In this document: positions 12,751 to 23,229 of the stretch, one piece after another
Position numbering within the stretch: the first letter of the stretch is position 1
Layout of the letters: each line of letters opens with the position of its first letter
Source of the DNA: Punica granatum
Taxonomy: Eukaryota > Streptophyta > Magnoliopsida > Myrtales > Lythraceae
Assembly: GCF_007655135.1 (NCBI RefSeq)
Contig: NC_045134.1
Location: 27,614,568-27,678,567, forward strand
Length of the DNA: 64,000 bases
Reading direction: 5' to 3'
The notes under the pieces: generated by a model
Seen by the model: only the letters and a program-made list of their open reading frames with translations
Told to the model about the DNA's origin: nothing
Databases searched by the model: none
Made by a program: the position numbers and the translations under genes

Positions 12751-13904
12751 ATCGAATAATTGTATGAGTTCTAAAGTTCTGAGGAAGGAGGGCGAGAGTA
12801 TGCCTCCTTTTCATATTCTTGCAAATTCTTTCCATATCAATAATTTGTTTATTTTATTTTATATTACACTCAATTATAAAAAGGCAAAAAATAAAAATAA
12901 AAAGTTGCATCAGCTATTTGTCTTATTAGACTAAACATATATTCATATTATTTTGTCTTATTGGATAAAGTTAAAATTAAAAAAGAAATTAAAAATGACA
13001 AAGAATTTCTTCCATTTATGATTTGATAAATCTACAAGTAGGTAAAAAAATAAATAAACAAGAGAGGAAGTAAGGGACATTAGTAAGAGGAAGGAGCGAG
13101 TTTAGCGAGCAAGAAAGCACTCATTATTCATTATTTTATTTTTTGTATTTTTTTATAAAAAATTTCCTTATCATTTGATTATTTTTTAATATTATTTCTC
13201 TATATTATTTCTTACTTTGTATATAAAAAGTTGAGGAAAAAAGACAAACATGGAGTCGTGAGTGTAAAATTATTTTCTGACTGCATGTATATTTTTGTTA
13301 TTTAGTTATATAATATTAGAAAAACATAAAAATAAAAAAAAATGAATGGAGAAAAAGTAAACTCTACACCCTTTCTTCTCTTGAAACCGCTTTTGACCTC
13401 TTATATTTGAAATGTTCCTATGACTATGAACAAATTAAAGGAAAGGAGCGATACCAATTGTAAAATTGTTTGAGCTGTTTCAATAATATAAAAGAGTCAA
13501 GTTCTAATATATTACTCGCAAATATCAAACTTATTGGATATAAGTATCCTATAAATGTCACAAATTATATATATAGTAAGATTGTAAATGTAGAAAATAA
13601 TTTCATTTACATATTGAGCTATAAATAAATCGGCTGTTGATCACACACCCGTGCATAATAAGTGTGTCACACTAGTACGAATTGGATTGAATGACGGCTC
13701 ATCTAATTCCTCTCCTTTCGAGGAAAGTATCTTTAAAAAGCAATGCCGCAAGCACACAAATATGGATATATCATCCGCAATATATATTATTAAGAATTTA
13801 GATTATAAATTTAATGGGCTTGTATTTTTTATAAATTACTTGGTGCAATTTGCAGATCGAATGCAAAGTGGATGAAATATAAAATTTTATTTATTTTAAA
13901 AAAA

Positions 13905-14135
13905 GTCAACCAAGGTTTGACCGCGGTCAACACCTGGTCAACAGGTTTGACCGACCCTAGGTGGCGGTTTCTTGCCTGATTCTACCCGTTGGCGACACAA
14001 GAAAGTGCATGGTGACTCTATGCATGTCTTGACCGTTAGACACAATAAATAAGAGACCTGGCTTTTCGATTTTCATACTCATCGAATACATATAAATAGA
14101 GGCTTTAGCTCCCAAAAAGTTATTATTCATCAATC
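13905..14135 (+). promoter_or_regulatory. orphan promoter-like block: W-box cluster and TATA box
   Basis: Six TTGAC/GTCAA cores (the W-box core bound by WRKY factors) occur between 13905 and 14033. Two of them form the perfect palindrome TTGACCGCGGTCAA at 13917-13930. A strong TATA box, TATAAATAG, is at 14091-14099, about 30 bp before a plausible start region. No host ORF follows. This arrangement is typical of the U3-R part of an LTR, so I favour a retroelement remnant with a stress-responsive promoter; no matching second LTR was found. Confidence 0.45.
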
Positions 14136-14328
14136 GAAACATTTCAGAAAATTGAGAGGGTTAGAGTAAGAATTTTTCGGAGTTTTGCTTCTCGAGAAAA
14201 ACACGAGCCTCATTGTATCCAGAGAGTTCTTCGCCAAAACCCGAAGCAACTAAATGTGGAGGAAAATCTACTTTTTAGAAAGCGTTGACCCGTGCCTTGA
14301 GGCTTCCCTAAGTTCGAGTATTGTTCAT

Positions 14329-14455
14329 GATCGTGGTTTGTGTTCGTGGTTCGTGATCGTGTCCATGGATCGTGTTCGTGTTCTTTGTTCATGATCGTGT
14401 CCGTGGTTCGTGATCTTGTTCATGGTTCGTGATGGTGTTTGTGGTTCATGATTGG
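14329..14455. repeat. degenerate minisatellite of GTTCGTGATCGTG-type units
   Basis: About ten imperfect units built from GTTCGTG, GTTCATG, GATCGTG and TCCGTG follow one another without a break. The repeat lies about 240 bp downstream of the promoter-like TATA box and may belong to the same element. Confidence 0.7.
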
Positions 14456-14998
14456 AGTGTCTCCTTCGATTGTCATCTCTCTACCATCCCTTACATATAT
14501 AACTAAATTTAGGACGTCTTTTACTGCGTATATAAATATATTTTATATATTGTGTAATTTAAATTCCTCCAATGAGATTTTCCATTCGTGTAAGGAGGAG
14601 CTAATACGAAAGCATTTTCGTACTAGGAGCTGGCATGTAAACATTTCGTAATTCTCTCTCTTTAAATTTTATCTGATTCTTTTCTTCCTTGAGCTCCACC
14701 CCTACTGAAACAGAAATTTTTTATTCATCACTTTCCTTTACAATTTCTTTTTCCGACCATTAAAAATTGACCGCCTAATGCGTGAACTACGTGATTAGTT
14801 ATTCTTGTTCTACATACATATATGTTTACATGCTGCCATTGCCGCCCATCCGTCTCTCTTCTTTCTTTTTTTTAGTGCATAAAATTTCGTTCCCGACTAT
14901 ACGTCCAGAAAACTAGGAGAATATTGCAGCTGTAGTGTGTGTATATATATATATATGTATATATATTGTATTTTGTAAAATTATTAGGGATTGGGAAA
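14456..14998. other. intergenic DNA, nothing recognised
   Basis: AT-rich sequence with a (TA)n tract near 14940-14960. There is no coding or structural feature that I can support. Confidence 0.5.
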
Positions 14999-15366
14999 AG
15001 ATTAAGGGATTGTTTGGAAACATAGTTGAGTTTAACTTAACTCCATTCCAACTATGCATATATATATATATATATATTTATTTAATTGGGTTGTAATAAT
15101 AAGTTGGAGAGAGAAAATTAAAAAATAATGATTGTACTGTTGAATTATGAGAAAAAGTAATGAATAGTTGAGAGAAAGTAATAATTGTATTGTTGAATTG
15201 TGAAAAAAGTAATGAATAGTTGACAGAATTTTGTATTAAAAATCGAATTAAATAGTAGTTAAGATAAAAAAATAAAAAGGAAAAACAATAATTGTGTTAT
15301 TGAATTGAAAATAAATGTAGTTAAAATAGAGCAGAGTAATGAGTTTTACTCCAAAATCAAATACAC
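14999..15366 (+). mobile_element. MITE-like repeat, TTGTTGAATT family, copy in one orientation
   Basis: The block has internal repeats of TAATGATTGTA.TGTTGAATT and GTAATGAATAGTTGAGAGA. It is bounded by a TTTAACTTAACTCC-like left side and a CAAAATCAAATACACCC right side. Related copies occur at 15369-15690 (inverted), 49192-49502, 52545-52880 and 52992-53335. There is no coding sequence. I infer a non-autonomous dispersed element; exact ends and target duplications were not resolved. Confidence 0.55.
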
Positions 15367-15368
15367 CC

Positions 15369-15690
15369 TAAGGGTTTGTCTGTGAAAATAAACTTTACTT
15401 AAATTAACTTAACTTTATTTTTTTCTCAATTCAACAACACAACCATTACTTTTTTTTAATCTTTTTCTTCAAAATTTTTACCATACTTTTTCTTATCTAT
15501 TATTACAATTAATTTTTAATACTAAAATCTCTCAATTATTCAACACTTTTTCTCAATTCAACAACATAATTATTACTTTTTTTTAAAATTCTCTCACATA
15601 ATTTTTTTAACTACTTTTATTTTCATTTTCTCAAATCAAACTAAATGAAACTTAACTTAGTTATCAAACATTATGTAAAGAAACTTATCC
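15369..15690 (-). mobile_element. MITE-like repeat, TTGTTGAATT family, inverted copy
   Basis: This is the reverse-orientation relative of the preceding block (AATTCAACAACACAACCATTAC and similar read as the complement of the plus-strand motifs, with TTAACTTAACTTTA at its start). The two copies are almost adjacent, so a transcript through both could fold back on itself. Confidence 0.55.
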
Positions 15691-17674
15691 CAAAAAAAAA
15701 ACATTATGTAAACAATTGTAGGGGATGTCAGGCTTATCAGGCTGCGCGCGCGCGCACACACACACATAGTTATCCAGATTATATCAAAGCTAATGTCATT
15801 TGTTTATTAAGTTTTAATTAAATACGCGGAGAGAATTATTATTGAGATGTTATTCTCTCAATCAATCATGCATTAATTTCCTGTAAGATCACATGCATGG
15901 GGGTTCTATGATACAAAAATGCGGGTGGGTTCGATGAGAATTACTAGCCAGCCATAGATAACTAGCTTAGGAAGACCGCTCATCAGGTGACTGGTGATGA
16001 CAATCGTCCTAATTAATTATGAAGTAAAGTTTACTTGAAGGAAGTTTTGCTTAGCTACGAAAATGGTAAAAGAACAGTCTAACTTGAATCCTAAAAATAA
16101 TTCGGGGATATTCACCCAAATTTTTTTTTAATTCACCGAGAAAAAAAAAACTAACTTGGGGGTGAAATTTGATCAAATGTAATTCATTCTTATGACGGTG
16201 AAAAAGTATTTGTATAGAGGCATTACTTATAGATCCCAAAAGGGCAGAAAAATAAAATAAAATAAAAATATGAATTCAAAATGAAATAAAAAATCAATAT
16301 TAAAAATTTAAATTAAATAATTAATTAAAGGAAATTAAAAGTAAATATCAAAACACTAATAAAACAAATTAAAATTACAATATTATTTGAAATATTAAAA
16401 TTTACATAAAATAAAAATGAAATTAAAAGGAGAGAGAAGAGAGGTGAGTGGGGAAGGTGAGAACGTCCAATTAGTTAGAACCCTCACAGCATTCATGTGA
16501 GCAAAATTTGACGGCATTAGTCCAAAATTAATAATTTACCTAAGATTGTAATAAAATTAAAATTTTATGCACAAAATTATTACAATTTTAAATTTTTATA
16601 TCAAAATATTACCTTTTTTTACGAAGTATCAATCTGTTATTTCTATAAAAAAAATCTTGTACTAACTGTGCTATTTCGCCTAATGTAAATGAATTGCGTG
16701 CAAGTTTTTCCATGGTGGTTAAAAAGTCCACCTCATGCATGCACGGGTTATTTATTAGTATATATGATCAAAAGGGGTAGCTGGAATAAACCGTTGATAT
16801 GCATATTATATTATATATTCTTCTAACCTATAAATTCATTGACCTTGACGGTATATTTTCTTTTCAAAATGTCCCCGTCTAGGCCTATTCCTTCTGTCTG
16901 TCTCTCTCTGTATAAGTATACATACATATATATATATATGCATGTATTTATAATATACATGTATATGAACGATGCATATATGATGAAAGTAATAGGGTGC
17001 ATTACATATTATTATATTATAATGAATTTTGGTCGACAGAAGAGAATTAAGCAAAATTAGGGAGTGGAGCGTTGAGGATTCCCACATGGATTTGTTACAT
17101 CCGATACCCTATAATAAATCACATGAATAGTTAGTCTTTTGATGGCCCCCATAAACGACTTGGACCCCCACAAAACAAAAGTCTCCGATTTGACCTATCG
17201 CATATATATATATATATACACTTACATGCTTACCTATTTATATATAGAGAGAGAGAGATTATAGCATCGTTCTTTGTGAAAGATCATAACACAAATAGTT
17301 AAAATATATTTATGCGTTCTCCAATTATTTGATTTTGACATGGAAGTATTTTATAGTTTTAGGAGGTCATTGAAAACTTATATTCTGATTCATGGCTATC
17401 TATATATTAGTTACTTGCTAGTTCATGAGATTACATAGGCTAAGCTTCAACATTTATCTATTAAGACTTTGATTTATATTGAGAGAATCAAATGAATTTA
17501 CGTGTTTAATTTGATCTGGTGGTAGATGCTGGAATTTTTATTTAATATATATTGAAAAATTAGGGTAATATGTTATACAGATATTTAGCACACGCTAGTT
17601 TTTGAATTGCATTATACTTCTACCCGTCAAAATTTCTTGGATTTATTGATATTGAGATTTTGAGATAAATAAAT
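15691..17674. other. AT-rich intergenic DNA, no gene seen
   Basis: The stretch contains a (CG)n-(CA)n tract at about 15742-15766, long A/T-rich blocks near 16250-16430 and (TA)n runs near 16925 and 17203. No supported gene. Confidence 0.55.
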
Positions 17675-18298
17675 GGTTTAACTACCTAAAAAAACACGAC
17701 CTTTACACTTTTTCATAAATATAATATGACCTTTACAAAATAGCAAAGAAATGCACGACCTTTACATTTTTTCTTAAATGTAGCACGATTTTTGGAGAGT
17801 AGCATTATAAAGGCATGACTTTTACACTTTTTCCTAAATATATCACGACCTTTATAAAAAGCACAAAAATGCACGACTTTCAGGTTGAGCCGCGATTTTA
17901 ACACGTGTCAATTATTCCATCAAATATAAAGAGGATAGCTAGCGGGAGTTGACGATGCAATGTGGCACAACATGATTGAACGAGTGGCACCTGACATCGT
18001 TAGCTCCATATTAGCTATTATCGTCCGATCATGTGGGGTCTTCTCGTCTATTCATGTTCTGTCAAGTGGTACCGTTAGCTCCACGTGAGTTGTTATCATT
18101 ATAATTTGACTGAATAATTTAGATTATACTAAATACACAACTAAACTTAAAGGTTGTGTTATATTTAGAAAAAAGTGGAAATGTCGTGCCTTTATATGCT
18201 ACTCTCTAAAGGTCGTGTCTTTCTGTGTTATTTTCTAAAAGTTGTGCTATATTTAGAAAAAAAAGTGTGAAGGTCGTACTTTTTTAGGTAATTAATCC
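17675..18298. mobile_element. long-TIR non-autonomous DNA element (Mutator-like MITE)
   Basis: The ends are inverted: GGTTTAACTACCTAAAAAA at the left and the complement of GGATTAATTACCTAAAAAA at the right. Inverted similarity continues inward for more than 100 bp through ACGACCTTTACACTTTTT-type motifs repeated several times in each arm. The flanking 9-mers TAAATAAAT and TAAATACTT agree at 7 of 9 positions, fitting the 9-bp duplication of Mutator-like elements. There is no transposase sequence. Confidence 0.6.
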
Positions 18299-20565
18299 TA
18301 AATACTTATATAGCAATTGTTAGTGTAATTCTCTACAAAGGAAAAATGGCCTCAGTGTATTAAGTGATACCCTGACAATATATGAATTAAATGAAAGTGA
18401 TTTTCAATTTTATACTGTCAATTTGTGTGCACGTGGTATATACTATAGACATGAGAATAATGCATTAGTGGGATCATACTTTTTAACAAAGTCTTTTTAC
18501 AGTAACATGATAATTCATGAGAATACTATAAAGATATACTAATGTGTTTGGTTGTATATCATTGCAATTATCGAGTTGACTGGGACTTATGCTCTTAAAT
18601 AAGAACTTTATGGCTTCATATTTTTGTGAATAATATTGATATTAGCCATTTTGGTGTGCATCATGATGATTATTTTTCCTGGAGAAAGTGTTATTTGACG
18701 GTTAGAAATTTAAAGAGAAACAAGAGAATAGCGAAGATGAGAAAGATGGTGATCGCTTAAGGAGTGCAATTAAGTGAGAATTTTCAAATGGTGAAAAGGT
18801 AAAAAGATGGAGCAATGTCTTCGAGAGATCATTCCATGAAAAGTTAGGTACATAATAGAGACTAAAAATGAGTGTAGTGAGATGAGCATATTGAGATTGA
18901 TGTGATAAAAGAAATACCCACGATATATACTTGTTAATCTTCCTATAAGTAGAAGAATTATAAAACCATGAGAGGTATATGATTATTACCGGATTATAAA
19001 AATAGTCTGAGTGAATTCTACTATCTTTCCATCGATGCCACTAAACAGAAGAATTGACTCCTTGAACGGAAATCAAGTTATGAGGATTTAAGGGCTTTTC
19101 ACTATGGACTATACATGAAATGTAATACGTTTTTACATTTCCGGTTCATTACAAATTGTGAGAAATAGTGGGGTAAATTCCCAAAGTCCCTTATGTAGTT
19201 TAATGTACTAAATTTCCACAATGAGAAATGCTAGACTATTGTCCTTAATTAGTCTCATAGCTTTTAAAATAGGGTGATAAAGTGGTTCTTAATGAGACTG
19301 TCTATGCAAGTATGAAAATGAGAGGTCGCTTCCTACAGATTTTTCGATAAATTCTAGAGTACTTGCGTGACTGGGATAGCTTAAGGCCGTATTAAATTGG
19401 CATTGCTTATAATGAACTAGAACTCATTTATAATGTGAACTAAATTCTTTGAATTTATGTTCTAACCTATGGTTCAAGCCCTAGGCCTATACAATAACCC
19501 GACTATTTTAATTTATTTATATGATATTATTTTATGTATTTGATGTGATATTTTCATTATTAGAAAATATCACATCAAATACATAAAATAATAATAAATT
19601 TAAAGAAGTAATTAATTTGTCAATTGTACTTAATTGCTTGAATTGGTCAAATTTATTATTTGACAGTTTTAATTTGGAATTTAAATATTGTCCGTTGCAA
19701 GGCAAGTAAATTGATTATTAATCATCTTTTAATTTAATTAACTTTATGACAGGTTTTTGATAACTCTGAAGTTTTACATTATATATATATATATTATACA
19801 GATGATGAGATATTATACAGATGATGAGAGCAAACAGTGTGTTATGTATGATAGGAAGATTTCAAATATTTTCCTGTCGTATTTGCAGCCACGATTTCTC
19901 CTCGTGGGTATTGTATCCCAAGGTTGAATAATTTCTTTGAAGCCGCGCTGAAATTTTGCAGGAAATTATCTATCATCAAGAGAGTTTCTTGAAAACGTCT
20001 TATCCACTAATCGTTTTCAATTCTTTATGTTTTCCGTCAAATTATATCTCTCGTTTTGATATACATATTATACAAGTTTATTTCCTGTAATTGTGATTTC
20101 ACAATACTATAATATTTTGTGACATATTTATTTTTCTGTATTTATTTGTAATTCTCCGCATGTCGCAATTTTCCACAACAATACATACATACCCATTTAT
20201 AGGGCAGCTGAAAAAATAAACTCAACGGATCTTCCTAAGGCAACATGTTAGGCTTTGATCGTGAGGAAGGAGTGAATGGAATTGGAGATCACCTTGGTTG
20301 ATCATACTTTGTGGGTTGGGCCTGGGGGATTGGGTCATAAATATGGACGCACGGGCACACCCCCCTGAACTTGGGCCCTTTAATTTGCTTTTTATTCTTG
20401 TCATTATATATATATATACACACACACTATTAATCTTTTAATTAATGGTTTCATTAATTTTTAGTTATTTATATATATATTTTGTATATCATATGCAATT
20501 TTAAAAGTGAACGAATGAATAGCTTCCTAAAGACATCGGGCATGTGTCCTATGTGTAGGCATAAA
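18299..20565. other. intergenic DNA, possible retroelement remnant
   Basis: No intact coding region. The last part (about 19840-20177) has the texture of an LTR R-U5 end, finishing in TTCCACA, but no partner copy or primer-binding site was found, so this is only a suspicion. A perfect hairpin at 19525-19593 is listed separately. (TA)n occurs near 19780. Confidence 0.35.
19525..19593. repeat. perfect 31-bp inverted repeat with 7-nt loop
   Basis: The left arm 19525-19555 is the exact complement of the right arm 19563-19593 (core GATGTGATATTTTC against GAAAATATCACATC), separated by the loop ATTATTA. Perfection over 31 pairs implies recent formation or selection. The arms are AT-rich and do not look like a known miRNA precursor. 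Confidence 0.9.
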
Positions 20566-21598
20566 TAGGGGTGGCAATTCGTGTTGTGTAATGTTTATAC
20601 ATGTCGTGTCTAAACGGGTTCGTGTCATCGAAGTCATAACCCGTACACGACACGATTATTAAACGAGTCAGGTTTTGGAAACCCGTACACGGCACATTTA
20701 TATCCGTGTCAACTCGTTTAGACAGGTTTAAACCCGTTTATCGAAACGTGTCATAATAGGTACACGTATACATGACACGATTATAACCATTATCCGAACA
20801 CGTTAACACGACTTGTTTATCCCATCAACCTGGTTACCCGGACACATTAACACGACTTGTTTATTCGATTAACTCGTTTACTCGAACACGTTAACACGAC
20901 ATGTTTACACGTTAACACAAAGATTGAGATGGAGGGGAGGATGATGTGGACGGGGAGGAGGCAGGAGCCGCATTCGAGGGAGGCAGCGACGGCGAGGAAG
21001 AGATCGAGCCATGAGGCCCATTGGCAGGAGCGGGAGTCGGCGAAGCGGTGGGCTTCGAAGGGGAGATGGTAGGAGTGGAGTCGGCGGCGAGCTTGGGAGC
21101 AGGGGAGGGCGAGATCTGAGGCGGATCTGTGGATAATACGAGGTGCACGAAGAGGAGAGCAATGGGAGCGAAGAAGCAGAATTTCGCCATTGATGGATGA
21201 GAAGAAGGAAATCAAATCGCAGATGAGATCTGAGAGAGGGTAGTAGAGAAGTAGAAGTAGAAGTAGAAGTGCGGTTGTGCTGTGTTGGATTGGGTGAAAG
21301 AAAGGAAAGGAAATTAGATTAGGGACTTAGGAACTTAGGGTTACATAAGGGTATTTTGATAAATCCATATACATAAACGGGTTAACAAGTTACACCATTA
21401 TAGTAACACAATTAAACATGTCTAAATAAACATGTTTAATCGTGTATAATCGGGTTATATGGGTTCAACCTGGTAAGACACGCTTATTAACCGTGTTTAA
21501 ATGGGTTGGACCCGTTTAGACCGATTATCAAAAATGTCCAATCCAAACCCATTTAACTCCGTGTCGTATCCGTGTATGGTGAAATATTGTCAGCCCTA
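20566..21598. mobile_element. non-autonomous hAT element carrying a captured gene piece
   Basis: The ends are TAGGGGTGGCAAT at the left and, read as complement, TAGGGCTGACAAT at the right, the usual short hAT-type TIR. Both sides are flanked by the perfect 8-bp direct repeat GGCATAAA (20558-20565 and 21599-21606), the diagnostic hAT target duplication. Subterminal regions are full of AACGGGTT and ACACGAC motifs in both orientations, including three copies of a roughly 45-bp unit from 20795. There is no transposase. The middle, about 20918-21345, is of different composition and encodes the start of an arabinogalactan protein on the minus strand. Confidence 0.88.
20912..21190 (-). CDS. truncated arabinogalactan-protein ORF inside the hAT element
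   Basis: A 92-aa frame starts at ATG 21188-21190 and is preceded (in its own direction) by CT-rich leader-like sequence. Residues 1 to about 20 are a clear signal peptide (Met-Ala-Lys, then a hydrophobic core). The rest is Pro/Ala/Ser/Thr-rich with SP, AP and TP dipeptides, the sites for hydroxyproline arabinogalactan attachment. Classical AGPs end in a hydrophobic GPI-anchor signal; here the frame instead runs a few codons into transposon sequence and stops after Leu-Cys. It is therefore best read as the 5' part of a host AGP gene captured by the element. If expressed it would be a secreted, unanchored AGP-like peptide. Confidence 0.7.
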   Translation of the reverse strand: MAKFCFFAPIALLFVHLVLSTDPPQISPSPAPKLAADSTPTISPSKPTASPTPAPANGPHGSISSSPSLPPSNAAPASSPSTSSSPPSQSLC

Positions 21599-21635
21599 GG
21601 CATAAAGGTTAATTACAAATATACTTCTATTATTA

Positions 21636-22530
21636 CTAGGTATGGGCCCATGCATTGTGTAGGTTCGAAAATTTATTTAATATTATTCGTGAATTATAAG
21701 GTTTTTTCATTTTTTAAAATAATTTTTAATGTTTACTTGAATTTTTTAATATAATAACTTATTATCATAATGTCATCAACAGTATAAATGATCTAAGATT
21801 ACAAAGCCAAGGATCGTCAAAATGGAGCTCCGACTTGTTGGCTTTTTCTAAGAACTTTTATATGCGTTTAAAATAGATGATCAACCTATATAATATCGGA
21901 ATGAAAAATGCAATTACAAAAATTGAATCATATAAAATATGATATGGTAAATTATACCATATTTATATGAACGACAAAATTATACAATGAAATTAAGATG
22001 ATTAAACTTACAATAAGAATAACTAACAAAATTTATATTATATTATTATTTTCAAGTAACATTACAAGAAATATTATATTTTAGAAAATATATTATATAC
22101 GTAGTATGAATTAGAAGTATAAATAGAGACATGATAATCACTTAAAACTGCATAGGAGCATGTCGACAGTAATCACTTACCCTGGCTTTAACTGGGATAA
22201 GATGTAGGGAAAAATAAGAGTTAGAAAAAAGATGGTGTAGGAAATAAATTTTATATTTAATTTATATAAGATTTAGTACATTAAATTTGGATAAATATTT
22301 CTCAGAGATTAACTTTTAATTTTTCAAAAAAATCTCTAATTATATTTCGCAAATACAGTTGAAGTGGACATATAAAGTAGGTATACTAAGGACATGGACT
22401 AATAAGGATAAACCCATGAATGACAGACTCAAAAAATCTATTGATAAGGAGCCGGTGGTTTTACCTAAATGGCTGTTGTGTTGCTTTTTCTCCGCACTTT
22501 TCAGCTTTTATATATTTATTTATGTTGTAC
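21636..22530 (-). mobile_element. Helitron-like element, minus strand
   Basis: Read on the minus strand, the 3' end has ATGCATGGGCCCATAC followed by CTAG at 21636-21639 and then T, the usual Helitron ending. The opposite end near 22490-22530 (complement ATATATAAAAGCTGA) matches the 5' end of the plus-strand element at about 31378. There is no helicase coding, so it is non-autonomous. The exact 5' base is uncertain. Confidence 0.5.
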
Positions 22531-22592
22531 TAGCAGATACTTGTGCATTTTTGTCAATCAACATATATAGCACTACTAATTTTGTAAAGACT

Positions 22593-22822
22593 GCTATGTA
22601 AAAGATTATATGTACTTCCGAGTATTCATAATAAACACTACTAATTATGCGCAAAAGATCAAAACAATGAATTATGATGACGATTAAATACTCACTCTTG
22701 TCTTATGAATATTCAAATAATATATGTATTGAGAGGCAATCATCTGGTTATATGTATATGAGTATAGGAAGAGTGGGAGATATCTTGCAAAGAATAGGTT
22801 GAAGGGGAAACTATAGTGAATA
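22593..22822. repeat. direct repeat, copy 1 (about 230 bp)
   Basis: The segment from GCTATGTAAAAGATT to CTATAGTGAA recurs at 23004-23229 with high similarity (shared AGTATTCATAATAAACACTA, ATTGAGAGGCAATCATC and more). The copies lie 411 bp apart in the same orientation. Confidence 0.8.
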
Positions 22823-23003
22823 GAGAGTTCATGCATAAAATAAATTTTCATGTTTTTTGTTTATAAGATTTTTAACACGCATTGAAATTGAAAAAAAAAA
22901 TGCTATCTCAAAAATTTCTTTTCAATTTTTGATAAGATTTTTTATTTTCTAAAAAGATTTTTTAATTACATATTACTACATTCAAATAATTTAGACGAAG
23001 AAA

Positions 23004-23229
23004 GCTATGTAAAAACTATATGTACTTCTGAGTATTCATAATAAACACTAAAAATTATGCTCAAAAGAACAATATAGTGAATTACGATGACAATTAAATA
23101 CTCACTCGTCTTATGAAAATGCAAATAATATATGTATTGAGAGGCAATCATCCAGTTATTTGTATATGAGTATACAAAGAGTGGGGGATATCTTACAAGG
23201 AATAAGCTAAAGGGGAAAACTATCGTGAA
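23004..23229. repeat. direct repeat, copy 2
   Basis: The second copy of the preceding repeat, with scattered substitutions and small indels. The DNA between the copies (22823-23003) is AT-rich and shows nothing else. Confidence 0.8.

Larger units (their letters stand above)
10741..13899. other. AT-rich intergenic DNA, no gene seen
   Basis: No supported coding region. The stretch is mostly AT-rich unique-looking sequence with simple repeats. Short frames at 12008-12199 (minus) and 13651-13875 (plus) have no family features and low-complexity composition, so I did not annotate them. Confidence 0.55.
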
